Assembly: GCF_000471905.2 (NCBI RefSeq)
Contig: NW_006497648.1
Coordinates: 963,615-1,027,614 of the forward strand
From: Amborella trichopoda
Lineage: Eukaryota > Streptophyta > Magnoliopsida > Amborellales > Amborellaceae
Reading direction: 5' to 3'
Length of the DNA: 64,000 nt
Translations under genes and position numbers: made by a program
Shown here: positions 22,537 to 31,930 of the stretch, piece after piece
Layout of the letters: each line of letters opens with the position of its first letter
Position numbering within the stretch: the first letter of the stretch is position 1
Notes under the pieces: generated by a model
Databases searched by the model: none
Seen by the model: the letters and a program-made list of their open reading frames with translations, nothing else
What the model was told of the DNA's origin: nothing

Positions 22537-23103
22537 TGATGCAGCCATGCCCCTTCGTGATTGTACCAAAGAAGGGTCGTATAACCCAAAAGGGAAAGAA
22601 AGGGCAATGACGTAATTAGGGTTATGTATTATGAATATTTTAATTATTCTTTTATTTAGGGAGTGTGCAGGGATAATTAGCAGGGCGACTTTAGAGTTTA
22701 TATTGTATTTATCTTGTATCGATTGTGTTAGTTTAAGGGATATAATTAGGATAAGTGTAAATTTAGAAGAGAGTTTATCTTTATTAATGATAACCAACTT
22801 TGGAGGTCTTTTTTGGGTAAAACATGAGAGGGAAAACGTACTTATTTAGAAGCCCGTGGATATGAGAGAGAGAAAATAGGAATAGGTGTAGAGAGAAGCT
22901 TTTTATTAGTTATCTTATTTTAGTCTATTTAAAGGGACATCTCATTTCATTGTAAATCAGTCTATGAATTGAATAAAAATTAGTCTCTTGAAAGAGATTG
23001 TTTTGGGGTGGATTCCCTTGCAGACTTTTGAGAGAGAGTATTTTTCTCTTAACCTTCCTTCTTTTTATTGTCAATTATCTGGTTTTATTCTCTCCCTGCA
23101 TCA
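22537..23103 (+). repeat. 3' LTR of the gypsy element
   Basis: 567 bp, same ends as the left LTR. It is preceded by a purine tract, CTGGGAGGAA (22527-22536), the polypurine primer position. It lacks a short segment present in the left LTR near the GACGTAAT motif. Confidence 0.92.
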
Positions 23104-23215
23104 GTTTCTTTCTAAAATTTTAAGAAATTTTATCTCTCTAAAACTTAAATTTTTCAATAGTTTCTATCTCTAAAAAAATTCATGTACTTTCTCTCTATAA
23201 AACTTCTACAAACGA
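23104..23215. repeat. TCTCTAAA-type minisatellite, right part
   Basis: Continuation of 16930-17286 beyond the retrotransposon: TTTATCTCTCTAAAACTTAA and TTTCTATCTCTAAAAAAATT. It begins with the GTTTC target duplication. Confidence 0.7.
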
Positions 23216-23229
23216 CAAGGAGTTTTATG

Positions 23230-24127
23230 GAAGATGGTAAACTTTTAAGGGTGTAAATTCAACTTATATTGCATTGATCCCTAAAAAGTCAGTTATACCT
23301 GAATTATCAGACATTCACCCTATTAGTAAACTAACCATCCTGTATAAGATTGTGGCAAAAGTTTTAGCAAGGAAGTTAAAGAAGGTTTTGGTTTTTGCCA
23401 TTTCAGGTCCTTAATATGCTTTTATCCAAAACCGGTTAATTTCTAATAGTGTGCTGGTAGCTCAAGAGTATATCCATTCGAAGGTCACAAGTAGGGAGCC
23501 TAAGATGATTGTTAAGTTGGATATGGAGAAGGCCTATGACAGAGTTGAATGGAATGTTCTTCTAGAAATAATGAAGAGGATGGGGTTTGGGATGAATTGA
23601 AGGAAATGGATCTTTGGGTGTCTATCCTCAACGCATTTTTCGGTGTTCATTGATGATTATCCAAAATGCTTTTTTAGAGCTTCAAGGGGTCACCATTCTT
23701 GTATACTTTATATAGGGAATGTTTTTGTTTGATGATAAATAATATGGTCAATCGGGGAAATTTTATTGGATTTAAAACGAAGCAGGAAGGACCTATTATC
23801 TCTTACTTGCAATATGCCAATGATACCCGCATATTTAGTGAAGCCAATGAGGAGCATATTAAGGCTATTGGTCATTTTATAAACAGTTGTGAATTATCAA
23901 TTGAACTTAAAAGTCAATTTGGCAAAGACGTTGCTGATAGGGATTAACTGTGATGATCAATTGGTGAAAAGATTAGCTGAGGCACTACGATGTAGGGTTG
24001 ATAAATTCCCGATCACTCATTTGGGATTGTCATTATCGGATTCTCGTTTGAGTATATCAGTGTGGGATAGGGTGATTCAAAGAGCTCAGTGTAAGCTTGA
24101 CAATAATCTTTACCATTGGATGTGAAT
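23230..24127 (+). pseudogene. L1-type LINE ORF2 reverse-transcriptase remnant
   Basis: In order: NSTYIALIPKKS, HPISKLTILYKIVAKVLARK, VKLDMEKAYDRVEWNVL with the first catalytic Asp, MGFG, then LQYANDTRIFSEAN at about 23810, and PITHLGLSLSDSRLSISVWD near 24010. This is the standard plant LINE RT order. The YADD active-site box reads YAND (Asp to Asn). Stops and at least two frame changes break it. Endonuclease and zinc-knuckle parts are absent, so the copy is truncated on both sides. Confidence 0.85.
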
Positions 24128-24134
24128 TTGGGTG

Positions 24135-24290
24135 GCTACAATTATTCTATTGACCAAGCTCAAACTTCAAAAAAAAAATTCTTGAACTTTGCGACACAAG
24201 CTATCAATTTTCACATCAAATGATTGTAAGGAATTTTGACCACCTTGTATCAAAGGTAAATGGTCTCATTATATACAATCCCATTTATAT
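24135..24290. mobile_element. Family F MITE, one-armed copy
   Basis: Matches the right two thirds of 37424-37620: CTATTGACCAAGC, TCAAAAAAAAA, GTAAATGGTC and CATTATATAC. The left arm is missing where the LINE remnant ends. Confidence 0.5.
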
Positions 24291-24303
24291 ATATATAGGT
24301 GAA

Positions 24304-24602
24304 GTTTGTATAAGGTGTCAACCTTAAACAAACGCTGTAAGGTGCCATCAAAATCTCGTTATAAGATGTATTTTTTGCATTGAAACTCTTATGATCGCCC
24401 TAAAATGTATTTTTCGCCCCTATTATAAAATTAAAAGCTCTAAAAATAGTCTAGATTTAGCAAATCTATGAACACTTAAATATCTTTATAATGGACGGTC
24501 TAGATAATATGTTACAAGATATACTATAATTAATACTTGAAATTCAATTTTTCTTTCATGTTCACATATCGAAGGGGAGATAATCAATTCGAGGGTTTTC
24601 TA
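24304..24602 (+). mobile_element. Palindrome-ended MITE, copy A2, cut by the gap
   Basis: Starts GTTTGTATAAGGTGTCAACC. The terminal palindrome TAAGGTGTCAACCTTA (24311-24326) has perfect 6-bp arms. Interior landmarks of the family follow. The right end falls in the N run; sequence after the gap does not continue this element. Confidence 0.7.
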
Positions 24603-25001
24603 NNNNNNNNNNNNNNNNNNNNNNNNNNNNNNNNNNNNNNNNNNNNNNNNNNNNNNNNNNNNNNNNNNNNNNNNNNNNNNNNNNNNNNNNNNNNNNNNNN
24701 NNNNNNNNNNNNNNNNNNNNNNNNNNNNNNNNNNNNNNNNNNNNNNNNNNNNNNNNNNNNNNNNNNNNNNNNNNNNNNNNNNNNNNNNNNNNNNNNNNNN
24801 NNNNNNNNNNNNNNNNNNNNNNNNNNNNNNNNNNNNNNNNNNNNNNNNNNNNNNNNNNNNNNNNNNNNNNNNNNNNNNNNNNNNNNNNNNNNNNNNNNNN
24901 NNNNNNNNNNNNNNNNNNNNNNNNNNNNNNNNNNNNNNNNNNNNNNNNNNNNNNNNNNNNNNNNNNNNNNNNNNNNNNNNNNNNNNNNNNNNNNNNNNNN
25001 N
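24603..25001. other. Assembly gap (N)
   Basis: 399 undetermined bases. Any reading frame through it is meaningless. It starts inside a foldback-type MITE, a structure that often breaks assembly. Confidence 1.
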
Positions 25002-25200
25002 GGCGTACCTAATAAAAATATAAGAAAAATAATTCGTGAAGAAAATTGACCAAAATACCTCTGGAACTTTTTGGGGGTATTTTGGTTAATTTATTCATGT
25101 AAAATATTGTTTTGATATTTTTGTAGATTCGCCTATTTTTGAGGAACGCACGCTCTAAATTTCACATCATTCTGATTTGTAAAAAATAAATAAAACATAA
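25002..25200. mobile_element. Family E MITE fragment
   Basis: GCGTACCTAATAAAAATATA, then ACCAAAATACCTCTGGAA, GGTATTTTGGTTAATTTATT and CACGCTCTAAATTTCACATC repeat the outward order seen in 55385-55730 and, in reverse, at 38385-38705 and 40905-41240. One end is lost in the gap. Confidence 0.45.
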
Positions 25201-25309
25201 AACACTACTAGACAATCGTGACTGTGCGATAAACTTTGGATGATGATGAGGGTAGGCGAAATCACTGTTCATTTTCGCCTATAGGCATTTTGTAGTACAT
25301 ATATAGGGC

Positions 25310-25848
25310 ATGATTTCATGTAACAATTGTATAGTAGTATAATGCAACTATCTTCAAAAACGATGTTAAAGACATTTGTTTGACACGGATTTTTAAATGT
25401 ACACTCTTTTCATTCTGAACAACAATCACAAAAAAGAAAGTTTTGAAAAAATTCTCTAGAAAGTTTTCATTCTAGCCCAATTAATATAAGCCGTCCATTT
25501 TATTGAGATGGTTAGATATAGGCTTCAGAAGGAGTTTTTTATTCCCAAAATTTTTATATAGTGTTATCATCATTAGATTAATAATGCTAAAAAAGAAAAA
25601 AGTGATTTTGAATTTGTTACGGCCTAAATCTTGAAATTCACCAAATAGATAGACGAGATTCATTGTTGGATGGTTACTATTTTTTACCACATCTAGGGTG
25701 CAAATTATTATTATTTTTTTTTGGTAAGATTGATTATGAGGATGAAGAGAATGTGTGTGCAAAATTTGGGGCCGTACAAATGCCAAAAATATGGTTTTCT
25801 AGAAATGTGGTTGCATCATACTACTATACAACTGTTGCATTAGATCAT
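25310..25848. mobile_element. MITE family D, copy 2
   Basis: 539 bp. Left terminus ATGATTTCATGTAACAATTG, then TATAGTAGTATAATGCAAC. The right terminus is its near reverse complement (GTTGCATCATACTACTATAC, then AACTGTTGCATTAGATCAT). Full-length partner of 9204-9737. Confidence 0.72.
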
Positions 25849-26245
25849 TTTCTATAAATATGTTAAATCATTTCCAAAATATTTCTTCAAATTACAACTT
25901 CCCAAAATTAAGAAAATTATTTAGAAGGGAACGGATACCTTGGGATAAAATCTCCAATTTCACATAGCTAAGATTCATACTTGGCCCATTTAAGGCAAGT
26001 CATGCCCACTAAAGAACATATAAACAAGCACCAAACTCGTAGAAAACTCAGTGGTACAGAGAGTTCCTCTTTTGAAGTATATGTGCACGTCCCTTTTACA
26101 ATAAGAGAGGCTTACAAAAAAAAAAAAAGTGATTATCATATATATATATATATATTTTGTAGAATTAGTATGTCGAGGTTTTAGTCCTTGACTTAACAAG
26201 CATTTCGATCATTGCATAAAATGAGCGTGTCATCCTCCTAGCCAA

Positions 26246-26470
26246 ACCTCGATGAGGGATGGCCTTAAAGTAATCCTTTTCGGTTTGTGCTTGACGCCTC
26301 TTGCCCCGTACCCATGGCTAAAGGGTTGTATGGCTCTTATAATTGGGCATATTTCTGACCTCGACGTGGGATGGCCCTAAAGTAATCCTTTTCGGTTTGT
26401 GCTTGACGCCTCATGCCTCGTGCCCATGGCTAAAGGGCTAAAGGGCTGTATGACTCTTATAAAGTATGGA
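26246..26470. repeat. 112-bp tandem duplication
   Basis: Two units, starting at 26246 and 26358, share GATGGCC(T/C)TAAAGTAATCC, TTTTCGGTTTGTGCTTGACG and CCCATGGCTAAAGGG. The second unit also repeats GGGCTAAA once more. Function unknown; no open frame spans both. Confidence 0.8.
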
Positions 26471-28070
26471 GCAGCCTGTTCTAGAGTCTAACTTCGAATC
26501 ATATGGGTCCTACTTGGTACTCCTAAACCGGCACTCATAAGATGCCTCTCAAAACTCATGGACACCAAACCCCATCTCAGATAGGCCTCGCGCAAAATCA
26601 TATCCCCGTCTTATACGTATGGACCATTGCTCTAATAGGCACTAGGTCCAGATAAGCAGCAATCACCATTGTCCACTTACTATGCTCCTCCTCAAATCAA
26701 AACTTGTCAAGTACATGGAAATGACAATGACATAAGACCTTTGAAGGTGACAAATCCCAACACCTAAGGAAAGGGGTTGAATCATGGTGGTAGATCTGCC
26801 ATACCTAGTTCTCATGTTGTGTTTTTCAATCTTGCTGCCACCACCCACCGACTTGTTTTTTTTTTTTTCTTTTTAACATTCAACACCCACCGACACTTTT
26901 AGAAAAGTTAATTCCCTAATCTATCTCAAAGAATGGTTAGGGAGAGTGTCTTTCCCATTAAATTACCCAAAAACAAAATCCCAACACCTATTCATATAAT
27001 TTGGTTGTCCTAGAATTTGGTACTCCCTAACAGGTTCCTAAGCATTTCGAAAATATCAAAGGCTGGGTAATTATTTCCACTATGAGTTGACATTATAGAA
27101 TTCGAAGAATTTGGATATTTATTGAGCTAAATAAAAGCGTAGACTCCTTTGGAAGGATACGTAAAAATCAAAGCAAATGAAGGAGTTGCTTGTAGTATGT
27201 AAAGCGGGATAATGGGGAAGATTTCTATTAGTTGCTCGAGGACTAGATGGCTACTGGGTCCGAGTTGGCTCAGCCTACTCAGAGAGCCGGCCTCGTCATC
27301 TCGGCCGGTGTTCGTAAAATTGAACCGGAAAAGTTAGCCAGATGTGGGCCTGGAAGCGGTTTAACGTTCTAACCAGACAAATCCCAGGTAGTCAAAAAAG
27401 CGTTGAAAAAATATAAAAAAAGATACAGAAAACAATCTACTAAAATATGAAAAACATAAAAAAAATGATTAAAACAAAACACATTCAAATGAAGTTGAAA
27501 ATTAATAATAATAATAAAAAAAAAGATTTTAATGAATCGCCCATAATGTATTATTGATCAAAAAAAAATTTAATCTTTTTACCGTAATGTAAAGAATATT
27601 AAAAAATGTATTTCAAATCGAATTTTTTATTTTTGAGAATTTATATACATTTCTTTGATTTTTTTTAAAATACCGGTCGACGAAACCCGCCCAAAACCGA
27701 AACCGGCTAATAGCCGGTTCCAATCTAGCCGGGTGATTAGCAGTTGGATCGCCCAGTTTTTCCAACCTTGGTCTATGTTAATATTAATAAATGAAACGTG
27801 GATTAAAAAAAGGAAAATAAAATAGAAAAACTAAGGTCAGAAAAAATAGCGAACAAGTCAGGAGCATTTGTCCTCGGCTTAGAGTCTGTCAGTGAATGGT
27901 ATGTCGTCGTCATCTAAAAGCAGTGGAACTGCTACCATATTGTTTTACACCAAACTTCTAGAATAGTGCACTTCTGTGTCTGTTTATATATCTTGTTAAC
28001 AAAAGACTTCATAATGCATGTAAATGAGGGAGGATTAAGCAAGATGTAGACTACCTTAGGTAGCGCTGAG
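26471..28070. other. Anonymous intergenic DNA with GCCGGTT-rich patches
   Basis: No gene supported. Patches at 27250-27380 and 27670-27770 carry CCGGCC and GCCGGTTC words and an inverted relationship (GAGTTGGCTCAGCC against a CCAACCTTGG end) that suggests a small element. Similar GGTTCC-type wording occurs at 35180-35350 and 55880-55980. 26140-26155 is a short (TA)n run. Confidence 0.35.
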
Positions 28071-28084
28071 AATTTCCGAAACCC

Positions 28085-28460
28085 AAATTTTGAATTCTAT
28101 CAGGATTCGAGTATGGATCCGATTGGTCAGATCTGGATCCAAAATTTGGATCCGAATAGTTATTTGGATTGAATATAGGTATAGGTGGATCCGATCCGGA
28201 TCCAACCTAGTTATTAATATATAATAAATTATTTTATATATAAATATATGTTAAATAATATTTTTTGTTAAAATATATTATATATTGTTTTATACATATA
28301 TAGATATTCGGATCCGACCTAGTTATTAATATGTAATATTTTATAGATACAAAATTATCTTTTTTATCCAATCGGGTCAGGATCCAAATCTCATGTATAC
28401 TTTTCAAATCCGAGAGCAGATGTTGGTGGGTCCGGACCTGATCCGACCTATTGTCAACCC
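28085..28460. mobile_element. GGATCCG-rich MITE
   Basis: Arms rich in GGATCCGA and TCGGATCC words flank an AT-rich core. The right terminus CCTATTGTCAACCCTAA resembles the GGGTC-rich elements elsewhere, with the repeated word changed from GGGTC to GGATC. Non-coding. Confidence 0.5.
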
Positions 28461-28679
28461 TAACCCCAGGAAGTCTCATATAGAAACTGCTTGGATAGGA
28501 AACCTCAAGTATACATTTGGTGGGAAAATTTTGATATTGTCACACGCCAAGAATTTACAATACTGATATTCCTGAGATGTGACAGTCAAAACAAAGCAAT
28601 TTTAGATATCTACCATGCATTGAATCAAAATCAAAACCCCATTTTATTTTTTATTTTTTTATTTTTTATTTTTTTTTGA

Positions 28680-29100
28680 AAATTTAAGATTATTATATAA
28701 ACTCTGTTCATAACTAATATTAACATAAAGGTTTAAACATATATACATCTCCTGACAGGACAAGTTTACAATGACGAATTCTTACAAAGTAACAAAAAAA
28801 AGTTTAAGCACAACTACAATATCTTCCAAAGTTAATCCTGACGAGCACTCAAAATGAAACCGCAGTTATCTTGAAAAAAATGTTTACCATAGTTTGATGA
28901 GTTTGGCTACTCAGTAAGTGATCATCATAATCCTAAAAATAATCATGGTTGAAAGATGTCAATATTTTCAAAAAAGAGATCTATTAACAGAAATACATCA
29001 ACAGTTTCACTTTCAAAAATGTATATTAAATATAATTCGAATAATTGAAATGCGTATAACATTTTAACGGCAGTGCATAATTCAAAAGATTTCACAAAAT
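28680..29100. other. Unassigned DNA left of the hairpin array
   Basis: AT-rich with words such as CCTGACAGGACAAG and GAGCACTCAAAATGAAACC. I suspect this and the following hairpin array are non-coding parts of one retrotransposon-like repeat, but no LTR pair or coding domain is visible. Confidence 0.25.
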
Positions 29101-29103
29101 ACA

Positions 29104-29302
29104 CTACTGGCGTCCCAAGTAGGTCACCTATATACCCATCAACGTCTTGATGGGTCCACTTAATCCCTATCGACGTCCCAGATAGGTCCACTTAATCCTT
29201 GCAGGTCCACTTATACCTCACCGGCATACCGAATGAGTCCACTTAATCCCTATCGACATACCGGATAGGTCCATTTATACTTCACCGGCGAACCAGATGA
29301 GT
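29104..29302 (+). repeat. Tandem array of about 32-bp hairpin units
   Basis: Six or seven units spaced about 31-32 bp, linked by GGTCCACTTAATCC or TCCACTTATAC. Each unit folds on itself with a short loop, usually 9 nt: CTACT/AGTAG (29104-29122), ACCCATCAA/TTGATGGGT (29134-29155), CCTATC/GATAGG (29166-29186), CTCA/TGAG (29217-29237), CCTATC/GATAGG (29249-29269), then a bulged CTTCA/TGAG (about 29280-29301). Loops stay similar (GGCGTCCCA, GACGTCCCA, GACATACCG, GGCGAACCA) while stems change on both sides together. One unit (about 29187-29206) is shortened to CCT/AGG. Confidence 0.8.
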
Positions 29303-29439
29303 TCACTTGCATACTTAAAGTATTTCTATATCTCTTTAAACATTCGAAAGCAGCAATATCATGTACTCAACATATCACTGCAATTATTAAAGAGAGGAGC
29401 TCACTGTGTTTGTAAGAGGGAGGGCGAGAGTGGAGTTCT

Positions 29440-29632
29440 GTAAGGCGACGCCTTACCCTTCAGCCTATTTAAATCTTTTAAAACGCTTTCACCTCATGTA
29501 TGAGGTGTAGCGTAAATGTCCGCCTTTAACACATAAAAACCACGTCCAGTCAAGGACGTCGCAATGCAACAAAGCTTAAACCAAATGAAGGTAAAAGCTT
29601 TTGACAGTAGTGATGGTCCTTAAGGACCATCA
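29440..29632. repeat. Cluster of four perfect short palindromes
   Basis: GTAAGGCG-A-CGCCTTAC (29440-29456), CACCTCAT-GT-ATGAGGTG (29490-29507), ACGTCC-AGTCAA-GGACGT (29542-29559) and a 22-nt perfect palindrome with half-site TGATGGTCCTT (29611-29632). All arms are mismatch-free. A TATA-like CCTATTTAAATC lies at about 29464-29475. There is no coding sequence. Confidence 0.8.
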
Positions 29633-29667
29633 TGCTCATATGGACCATCACATATTAAAACTTTCTT

Positions 29668-29669
<2 letters not shown>

Positions 29670-29714
<45 letters not shown>
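29670..29714. repeat. Poly(T) run of 45
   Basis: Uninterrupted T from 29670 to 29714. It could be a simple repeat or the poly(A) tail of a minus-strand retroposon, but the LINE-like residues just to its right read on the plus strand, which argues against a tail. Confidence 0.9.
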
Positions 29715-29715
<1 letters not shown>

Positions 29716-29734
29716 AAATTTTTAGGATTATTGC

Positions 29735-29990
29735 AGATATTGATTGGGAAAGCTGTGAAGATGACAAAATTTGCAGTTTCGGTTATTCTTGTATGCCTCC
29801 AAGAAATCCAAGTCTCTTTTGTAGATGAAAAGTTGGATTATTGAGCATAGCTTTCACTAGATGGTGACTAATGAAGGCTGCTGGATGTGAATGGCATGCT
29901 TAATTGTCCTTTTACGTGGACAAATGCAAAAAATGCTCAAATTGCAATCCACATTGCAAGTAATCTTTGTCTCTCACGAAATGTTAGCAT
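29735..29990 (+). pseudogene. Possible LINE endonuclease fragment
   Basis: One frame reads AVSVILVCLQEIQVSFVDEK, close to the VCLQETK motif of L1-type endonucleases. About 100 bp on, another frame reads NCPFTWTNAKNAQIAI, resembling the FTWTN region. The spacing is much shorter than in intact elements, so a large internal deletion would be needed. Identification rests on these two motifs only. Confidence 0.4.
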
Positions 29991-30237
29991 CTAAATATCA
30001 CTTATTTCTCAAGATCATATTGTAAAGAGCACGTATCTATGCTCCCGATGGAGCGATATTGTACACTTAATCTCTCAAGCAAAAGCGCTACTCAAGAGGA
30101 CCTTTTCGGTCTAAAATTTTGAGATCCACCTAAGAACACCAGAATGTCAATTTTTGAAATGAATTCTTGAACATTTAGATTTGGCCGTAGAAAAATTGGA
30201 TGGTCACTATTCAATTTTAGGACTCTTTCTAAAGAAG

Positions 30238-30588
30238 TTTGTATAAGGTGTTAACCTAGTAAGGTGCACCCAAAAACTCGTTGAAAAGCCCTTCAATTGA
30301 TCGTCTCGACCTTGAAATGCACGGGTGTTGAAAAAAAAGGATTTCAAGTTCTAGAAATAGTGCATCTTGTAATGTATTATATGAATTATCTATTTTCAAT
30401 ATTTTCAAGTATTCATATATTTGTTAGATTTACACTATTTTTGAAGCTTTAAGTTTCATAATTAGAGATGAAAATAGATTTTTCAAACCATTACAGGGAT
30501 TTTTTATTCCAAAACAACTTTTTTCAACAACATTTAGAGGTACCCCTCAGTTAGATGTTTTAAAGCATCAAACCTTATACCAACCTCA
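30238..30588 (+). mobile_element. Palindrome-ended MITE, copy A3
   Basis: From GTTTGTATAAGGTGTTAACC to AACCTTATACCAAC. Internal landmarks: GGTGCACCCAAAAACTCG, ATTTCAAGTTCTAGAAATAG, TGCATCTTGTAATGTATTAT, TTTCAATATTTTCAAG and TTAGAGGTACCCCTCAG. The left terminal palindrome is short (AGGT-GTTA-ACCT); the right is degenerate. Confidence 0.68.
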
Positions 30589-30938
30589 CTTTTTTTCTAG
30601 CATATACAAGACTGCAAGTGTGTTTGATTATTTCACTCTTTTTTTCTTAGGTTTTTTTTTGGTAATTCAATTGGAAATTAATGCCCTTAACCATTTTTCC
30701 CAATATATCGCTTTTTTTTTAAAAGGTGTGAGTAACTAAACTGGGTATGGGGGCATCACCACCATGACCCAGCTCTTTTTAAAAAAATTCTCTCTCTTTT
30801 CGACAAGATTACATATAAATGGATCTTAAGACGTGAAGTTATAAAAACCCCAAGCTCAATTCTTTTTCGTTTTCTTTTAGGTTAGTTGATAGATCGAAAA
30901 TGATACCTCCCAAAATTTGAGGGCGTGTGAACGGAGGA

Positions 30939-30956
30939 ATGTTCCCGAGGGAACAT
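30939..30956. repeat. 18-nt perfect palindrome
   Basis: ATGTTCCC-GA-GGGAACAT, 8-bp arms with a 2-nt centre. It shares the TCCC/GGGA core with the palindrome at 45704-45719 and resembles 30041-30054 (GCTCC-CGAT-GGAGC). Confidence 0.9.
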
Positions 30957-31251
30957 AAAATTCGTTTCACTCTTGTGAATAACATTGGTAGAAATGTCAC
31001 ATGTTAAATGCAGAGTGTGATATGCAGGCCGCATATCAATTGATGGGCGTGCTGGACGTTGACCGAGACCAAACAATCGTGTGGCCCTTTTGTGTTTATC
31101 GTGAGCGAGAGAACCTAGCCAATAAGGGTCCAGGAAATAATGATGTCCCTGTCGATCCGGATTCATAAGACAGACAGAGAGAGAGAGCGCAAAACGCATG
31201 GAAATAAGGAAGAACCAAGGTGAACCGGATTTATAAGAGGGTGTGGTTAAT

Positions 31252-31422
31252 AGAAGGTTACAATCTTATTTGTAGATGTAAAGTCTTGTCATTATTTTAG
31301 TTGAACGGTGTTGATATGATGTGTCTTTTAAGATCGTGTCAAAAAATATCAAATTTTTTTTAAAAATAACAAATATATATCGCTTAAACAAATTGGATGG
31401 TGTATATTATTGTAACCTTTCT
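31252..31422. mobile_element. Small MITE with AGAAGGTTACAAT termini
   Basis: AGAAGGTTACAAT at 31252 and ATTGTAACCTTTCT at 31409-31422 are inverted. The 171-bp AT-rich interior contains GGATGGTG(T)ATATT, comparable with TTGGATAGTATATA in the element at 33068-33265, suggesting a shared family. Non-coding. Confidence 0.5.
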
Positions 31423-31502
31423 TCTCCAAGTAAAGTTGCAATCTTCTATAAAAATTTTCCTTCATCAAAGCTCCTATATTCTTATATTTATATATAGAAA
31501 AA

Positions 31503-31930
31503 CATTGTATAAGGGTGAGGTCCTAAACAATCAAGTTAAGATGCACCTCAAAAATTCACTACAAGATGTTGTTTCGATGCTCAAAAATCCTCAAATTGAT
31601 CATTCAACCTCGAGCATTATGGGTATGAAAAAAAGATTGCAAGTATTGAAAATAGTGCATTTCCTGGACTCTCAATTTTATGATTTTCAAGTGTGGGGTT
31701 CATATAAGGTGTCAACCTTGAACAATCAAAGTAAGGCACACTTGAAAATCTTTCTAAAAGATGTTCTAATTATGAAATTTAAAGATCCAAAAATAGTATG
31801 GATTCTGCAGATTTGAAAACACTACAAATTTTTGAAAATGAATTGTGTAGATAATGTTTTACTAGATGAATTATTTTTAGGACTTAAAATCCTTTTTATT
31901 TTTATAGTCATACATCTTAGGAGTGCCTCC
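31503..31930 (+). mobile_element. Two overlapping A-type MITE pieces (A4)
   Basis: 31503-31690 is the left half of an A-type copy (TATAAGGGTGAGGTCCTAAA, then GTTGTTTCGATGCTC and TTGATCATTC). At about 31693 a second left terminus begins, with the palindrome AAGGT-GTCA-ACCTT (31706-31719), followed by its own decayed interior to about 31930. A MITE inserted into, or recombined with, another. The 139-residue open frame across them is fortuitous. Confidence 0.6.

Larger units (their letters stand above)
17287..23103 (+). mobile_element. Ty3/gypsy LTR retrotransposon, degenerate
   Basis: 5817 bp with two LTRs starting TGATGCAGCC and ending GCATCA. Flanking GTTTC at 17282-17286 and 23104-23108 is a 5-bp target duplication. 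Internal order is PBS, gag with one zinc knuckle, protease, reverse transcriptase, RNase H, integrase and a C-terminal LVKWKGRP phrase typical of the chromodomain of chromoviruses. RT before integrase fixes it as Ty3/gypsy. Many stops and frameshifts make it inactive. The LTRs differ at many sites by eye, so insertion is not recent. Confidence 0.93.

Noticed and set aside
24537-25049. 170-residue frame through the N run
   Set aside because: Most of it is undetermined sequence.
29104-29302. CRISPR array (regular spacing, palindromic units)
   Set aside because: Plant nuclear context, no invariant repeat with unique spacers, and the loops rather than the spacers are conserved.
29670-29715. Poly(T) as tail of a minus-strand retroposon
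   Set aside because: LINE-like residues to its right read on the plus strand, and no target duplication was seen.
31397-31816. 139-residue plus-strand frame
   Set aside because: It lies across two nested MITE pieces.
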